A stretch of 64,000 nt of DNA. Source: Streptomyces sp. CB02414. GTDB lineage: Bacteria; Actinomycetota; Actinomycetes; Streptomycetales; Streptomycetaceae. Made by a program: the position numbers and the translations under genes. Where the stretch lies: contig NZ_LIPF01000001.1 in assembly GCF_001905385.1 (NCBI RefSeq), forward strand, positions 796,765 through 860,764. The letters run 5' to 3'. Of this stretch, positions 58,923 through 64,000 are shown piece by piece (the first letter of the stretch is position 1; the number at the start of each line of letters is the position of its first letter). The notes below the pieces were generated by a model. That model did no database searches, had not been told where the DNA came from, and saw nothing but the letters and a program-made list of their open reading frames with translations.

Positions 58923-59780
58923 TTACGCCGACGCCTTCGCGGCGGCGGAAGCGGCGGCCGGTTGCGGCTCGGGCGCTTCTGCCTCGCGGTCGGGCGCGAG
59001 CGGGTCGGTCACCGCACCGGTCTCTTCATCGAACAGCCCCTGCGCCAGCCTGGTCACCGCTGCGGGGACCGGCGGCGCCAGGTCGGCCACGGCGCGAAGA
59101 CCGGACAGGACGTCGTCGGGTCGTACGGCAGGCGTCACGTGCCGAACAACCAGCCGCAGTATCGCACAGGGCTGGTCGGTCGGCCTATCAGCCGGCGAAC
59201 CGTGCGTGGTGACGCTCTCGAGGTGCGCGACGGCGGGACGGGCGTCGAAGGTGCGGACGCCGTTCTTGGTCCGGCGCTGGACCTCCACCGCCGGAGCCGC
59301 GTTGAACGCCGCCACGGCGCGCTCGGCGTCCGCGGACTCCACACCGGCCAGCCGCAGCTCCCACACGGAGGCCGTCAGCCGGTCGGCGAGCCCGGAGGTC
59401 CGGGACTCGACCGCGTCGACGATGTCGAGCCCGGCGGGCAGGGACTCGTCGAGCAGTTCCCTGAGCCGCTGCGGGTCCCGCGCCTCGGTGAGCGCGATCT
59501 CCAGGTACTCCGCCTCACTGCCCGTGCCGGTGGGTGCGGCATTGGCGTACGACACCTTCGGGTGCGGGGTGAACCCCGCCGAGTACGCCATGGGCACCTC
59601 GGCGCGGCGCAGCGCACGCTCGAAGGCGCGCTGGAAGTCACGGTGGCTGGTGAACCGGAGGCGGCCGCGCTTGGTGTAACGCAGACGGATGCGCTGCACC
59701 GCGGGTACGGGCGGCGGGCCTTCGGGCTGTCGCTTGCCCAGGGGACTTCTCCTTGTGTACGGCGGTCGGGACCGCGACAC
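58923..59780 (-). CDS. Radical-SAM-associated protein, TIGR03936 (DUF2344) type
   Basis: About 285 residues. RIRLRYTKRGRLRFTSHRDF near the N-terminus and GFTPHPKVSYANAAPTGTGSEAEYLEI are family hallmarks. Such proteins are found with the TIGR03960 radical SAM protein, usually adjacent or fused; their job is unknown but a role in RNA or tRNA modification has been proposed. Here the partner gene is 2.1 kb upstream with another gene between. Start is uncertain: GTG 59780 (frame start) or a CTG at 59741 with AAGGAG 7 nt upstream. The C-terminus is Ala/Glu-rich. The 273 bp between it and rne (58650-58922) shows no gene. Confidence 0.88.
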   Translation of the reverse strand: MSRSRPPYTRRSPLGKRQPEGPPPVPAVQRIRLRYTKRGRLRFTSHRDFQRAFERALRRAEVPMAYSAGFTPHPKVSYANAAPTGTGSEAEYLEIALTEARDPQRLRELLDESLPAGLDIVDAVESRTSGLADRLTASVWELRLAGVESADAERAVAAFNAAPAVEVQRRTKNGVRTFDARPAVAHLESVTTHGSPADRPTDQPCAILRLVVRHVTPAVRPDDVLSGLRAVADLAPPVPAAVTRLAQGLFDEETGAVTDPLAPDREAEAPEPQPAAASAAAKASA

Positions 59781-59821
59781 ATCCCCGCGGTGGCGGGATC
59801 ATCCCCGCATCGGCGGGGAGG
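59781..59821. repeat. Two tandem GC hairpin units
   Basis: Two copies of ATCCCCGC-N4-GCGGG, 20 bp apart, forming two small hairpins. Located in the gap between the secreted protein gene (60128) and the TIGR03936 gene. The remaining bases to 60127 show no sure gene, but a decayed reading is possible near 59840-60110. These could end the upstream transcript. Confidence 0.6.
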
Positions 59822-60127
59822 TTTCGCGTCCGGTCCTTGTCTCAAGGGTACGCGTTTGCGCGCCCAGGGGTTCCCGCCGGTCCGCCGGGCACCGCGCGCG
59901 GCGTCGGCGAGGGGCCGCAGGACGGTGTCCCGCACGGCGTGCCCCACCGGCGTCGGCACGCTCCGGAACACCCGCCGCGCCGGCTCGGCGAGCAGCGCGT
60001 TTCCCACACGAACACGGCCCGGCCCATCCGCACCGGCACGAGCAGCACCAGGACCACGATCCGCACCCGAACGCGGACCGCCGCGGCGACGCACCCTGCC
60101 GGGTCCGTGCGCCGCGGCGGCTCCGGG

Positions 60128-61687
60128 TCAGACGATGTCGCTGCTTTCCCACTTCCAGCTGATCGACCCCGCACTGTCCCACTTGCGCACCGGCCCACCG
60201 AACCCGGAGCCGTTGCTCGTCAGCGTCCACAGACCCGTGCGGTTGGTCCCGTCGGCCTGGCGGCCGTAGTCGTAGAGCACACCGACGTCGCTGCGGCCGT
60301 CACCGTTGAAGTCGCCGGCGAAGGGCTTGGAGTGGTTCCAGCTCCAGCTGCCACCCGTGGCGCTGTCCCACTTGCGCACCGGCCCACCGAAATCGGTACC
60401 GCTGCTGGTGAACGTCCACAAGGTGGTGTGATTGGCCCCGTCACTGCGCTGACCGTTGTTGTACAGCACACCCACGTCACTACGGCCGTCACCGGTGAAG
60501 TCGCCGGAGACCACCTTCGACCGGTCCCAGTCCCAGCTGGGGCCGTCGTCGGTGACGTTGTCCCAGACCTTGACCGGCTTGCCGAACCCGGAGCCGTTGC
60601 TCGTCAGCGTCCACAGACCGGTGTGATTGGTCCCGTCGGCCTCGGTGCCGTAGTCGTAGAGCACACCGACATCGCTGCGGCCGTCACCGTTGAAGTCACC
60701 GGAGAACGCCTTGGAGTGGTTCCAGCTCCAGCTGCCACCCGTGGCACTGTCCCACTCGCGCACCGGCCCACCGAAACCGGAACCGCTGCTGGTGAACGAC
60801 CACAGGGTCGTGTGATTCGCCCCGTCACTGCGCTGACCGTTGTTGTACAGCACACCCACGTCACTACGGCCGTCACCGTCGAAGTCGGCGGCGGGGGTCC
60901 GCACCGCGTTCGCGGTGACCCAGTCGCGTATGTCGTCGACCCGGGCGGCGACGGCGCTGCTGGGCGTTCCCTCCGCGGAGTCGACGCCGAAGCAGCCCAC
61001 GTGGTTCGAACGGCTGCTCACCGCGACGAGCTCCGGGCGGCCGTCGACGGTCCGCAGCACCGGGCCACCCGCGTCGCCCTGGCAGACCGAGGCTCCGTCC
61101 TTGCCGCCCATGACCAGGTCGGCGCCGTCGACGGCGGTGACGGAGAAGGTGCCGGTGTGCTGCTCGAGCGGCGCCCACTCCGTCGCCGTGCGGCCGTGAC
61201 CGGCCACGGTGAGGTCCTGTCCGGCGGTGGGCCCCGAGGCGGCGAGGGCGACGGGCGCCACTCCCCGCACCGGCTGCGCCAGACGGGCCAGCACGAGGTC
61301 GCGCTCGCCGTGCGGGCGGAGCTCCACGACGTCCCGCGTGTCACCGCCCACGGTCGCGACGGTCTCCAGCCGGGGCGGGCCGGCGGGCACGGAGAGGTCG
61401 GCGGCCGGGTTGTCGGCGAAGCAGCTGGCGGTCGTGAGCACCCACTCGGGCGAGACCAGGGAACCGGAGCAGCCCCGCTGGTGGTCACCGACGATCAGCC
61501 GGGCGGTGAACCCGAGACCCGCGTCCGTCGCGGGTGCGCCGACCACCGCCTGCGCCGGCGCGCCGGTGAGGAGCAACAGCGGCGCCGCGCCGAGGAGCGC
61601 GACGGCCCTGACCGCGGCGGATCCTGAAACGCCGGCGTGTCTGAGCCGGTTCGGGCGTGAAGCGGTCGTCTTGCTGCGTGCGTTCAT
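60128..61687 (-). CDS. Secreted trypsin-fold protein lacking catalytic His and Ser, with four FG-GAP-like repeats
   Basis: 519 residues. A signal peptide (basic N-region; hydrophobic AVALLGAAPLLLLTG; cleavage near APAQA) and an S1-type chymotrypsin domain (about residues 48-265). In the histidine position the canonical TAAHC is TTASC (Ser88), and the nucleophile motif GDSGGP is GDAGGP (Ala206); Asp130 is kept. Two of three catalytic residues are therefore missing. Four FG-GAP/VCBS-like repeats follow (about 268-519), each with DxxGDGRSDVGVLY calcium-like motifs; types alternate A-B-A-B. Probably an extracellular binding protein, not a protease. ATG 61687. It interrupts the pair of radical-SAM-associated genes. 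Confidence 0.88.
   Translation of the reverse strand: MNARSKTTASRPNRLRHAGVSGSAAVRAVALLGAAPLLLLTGAPAQAVVGAPATDAGLGFTARLIVGDHQRGCSGSLVSPEWVLTTASCFADNPAADLSVPAGPPRLETVATVGGDTRDVVELRPHGERDLVLARLAQPVRGVAPVALAASGPTAGQDLTVAGHGRTATEWAPLEQHTGTFSVTAVDGADLVMGGKDGASVCQGDAGGPVLRTVDGRPELVAVSSRSNHVGCFGVDSAEGTPSSAVAARVDDIRDWVTANAVRTPAADFDGDGRSDVGVLYNNGQRSDGANHTTLWSFTSSGSGFGGPVREWDSATGGSWSWNHSKAFSGDFNGDGRSDVGVLYDYGTEADGTNHTGLWTLTSNGSGFGKPVKVWDNVTDDGPSWDWDRSKVVSGDFTGDGRSDVGVLYNNGQRSDGANHTTLWTFTSSGTDFGGPVRKWDSATGGSWSWNHSKPFAGDFNGDGRSDVGVLYDYGRQADGTNRTGLWTLTSNGSGFGGPVRKWDSAGSISWKWESSDIV
60160..60905 (-). repeat. 384-bp tandem duplication encoding the FG-GAP repeats
   Basis: Identical or nearly identical words recur exactly 384 bp apart: ACCGAC(G/A)TCG at 60281 and 60665, and CCCACGTCAC at 60471 and 60855. 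384 bp is 128 codons, two FG-GAP repeats, so a two-repeat unit was duplicated in frame. Confidence 0.88.
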
Positions 61688-61907
61688 TGCAGTCCTAGGA
61701 GTCGATCTTGCTGAACAGGCTCGAAGGTTGCGGTACGCCGACTGCTTTTCACTTGTCGGTGGGTGTTCTTTCGCCAACTCTCCACGAGGAACACCCTGTC
61801 CCCGCCCCCCTCGGCCATCTAAGACCGAGCTCCATGATCTCGTCCACGGTTCAAACCGCCCAAACTGACAGTACGTCACGCGCGGAGCATGACGTACGTC
61901 ACCTCTG

Positions 61908-63866
<1,959 letters not shown>

Positions 63867-63892
63867 CTCACGGAACCTTCGTGTGCTGACAA

Positions 63893-63931
63893 GGGGGACC
63901 ATCCAGCCTAACCCGGCCCGGATGGTCCCCC
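63893..63931 (-). terminator. Hairpin terminator upstream of the TIGR03960 gene
   Basis: A perfect 12-bp inverted repeat, GGGGGACCATCC (63893-63904) and GGATGGTCCCCC (63920-63931), 15-nt loop. It follows the partial gene at the right edge and lies just before the radical SAM gene, so it would end the upstream transcript. Confidence 0.85.
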
Positions 63932-63953
63932 GTACCGCCCTGCGCCGGCGCCG

Positions 63954-64000
63954 CTACGCCGACATCGGTTTCTGCACGGTGATCGACTGGAGGAGTCCGA
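63954..64000 (-). CDS. C-terminal end of an unidentified protein (truncated by the window)
   Basis: A minus-strand frame entering from the right edge ends at TAG (63954-63956) and encodes ...GLLQSITVQKPMSA. A terminator hairpin follows 22 bp later, which supports a real gene end. Too short to name. Confidence 0.5.
   Translation of the reverse strand, partial: GLLQSITVQKPMSA

Noticed and set aside
59781..59821. CRISPR array
   Set aside because: Only two units 20 bp apart with no spacers and no cas genes.

Overview
This window is high-GC chromosomal DNA from a Streptomyces or very close relative. The evidence is the strong G/C bias at third codon positions, the frequent GTG starts, and a gene order (hrcA, hemW, lepA-rpsT-holA, comEA-comEC, leuS, nadD-LCP-rsfS, proA/proB, glycopolymer transferases, obgE-rpmA-rplU, rne, paired radical-SAM genes) that I recall from the S. 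coelicolor SCO2555-SCO2603 region. That correspondence is from memory, not from a search. Almost all of it is conserved core chromosome. I see no prophage, insertion sequence or CRISPR array.

Layout. 1-8.5 kb: hrcA (cut by the left edge, with a CIRCE operator), a metallo-beta-lactamase-fold protein, a DUF3097 protein, a decayed Uma2 gene, hemW, a SpoIIE-type phosphatase and an acyl-CoA ligase. 8.8-20.7 kb: lepA diverging from rpsT, the holA operon with a YceI-like protein, an arylamine N-acetyltransferase, a histidine phosphatase, comEA-comEC and DegV. 20.9-24.1 kb: leuS preceded by a 12-residue leader peptide and an intrinsic terminator, a likely leucine attenuator. 24.3-27.2 kb: a translationally coupled cytochrome b-like membrane protein and a NuoF-like flavoprotein-ferredoxin. 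27.2-28.2 kb: two identical tRNA-Ala(GGC) genes bracketing two small zinc-ribbon genes. 28.3-32.0 kb: the nadD - LCP - rsfS - phosphatase operon. 32.0-39.7 kb: two tiny membrane proteins, an M48 protease, two envelope proteins sharing an N-terminal motif, proA and proB.

40.0-50.9 kb is the most distinctive block. It holds a membrane-anchored TagF-like transferase, galE, two very large GT2+TagF fusion proteins, a GT4 glycosyltransferase and a frameshifted acyltransferase remnant. With the LCP protein upstream and a glycerol-1-phosphate dehydrogenase-like enzyme downstream (53.3-54.3 kb), this looks like a polyol-phosphate cell-wall glycopolymer locus. In S. coelicolor this neighbourhood is, from memory, linked to spore-wall synthesis.

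50.9-64 kb: obgE, rpmA-rplU, a very large RNase E/G with repetitive Arg-rich extensions, and two radical-SAM-associated genes (TIGR03936 and TIGR03960 types) separated by a secreted trypsin-fold protein. That protein has lost its catalytic His and Ser and carries four FG-GAP-like repeats. The right edge cuts the C-terminus of one more minus-strand gene.
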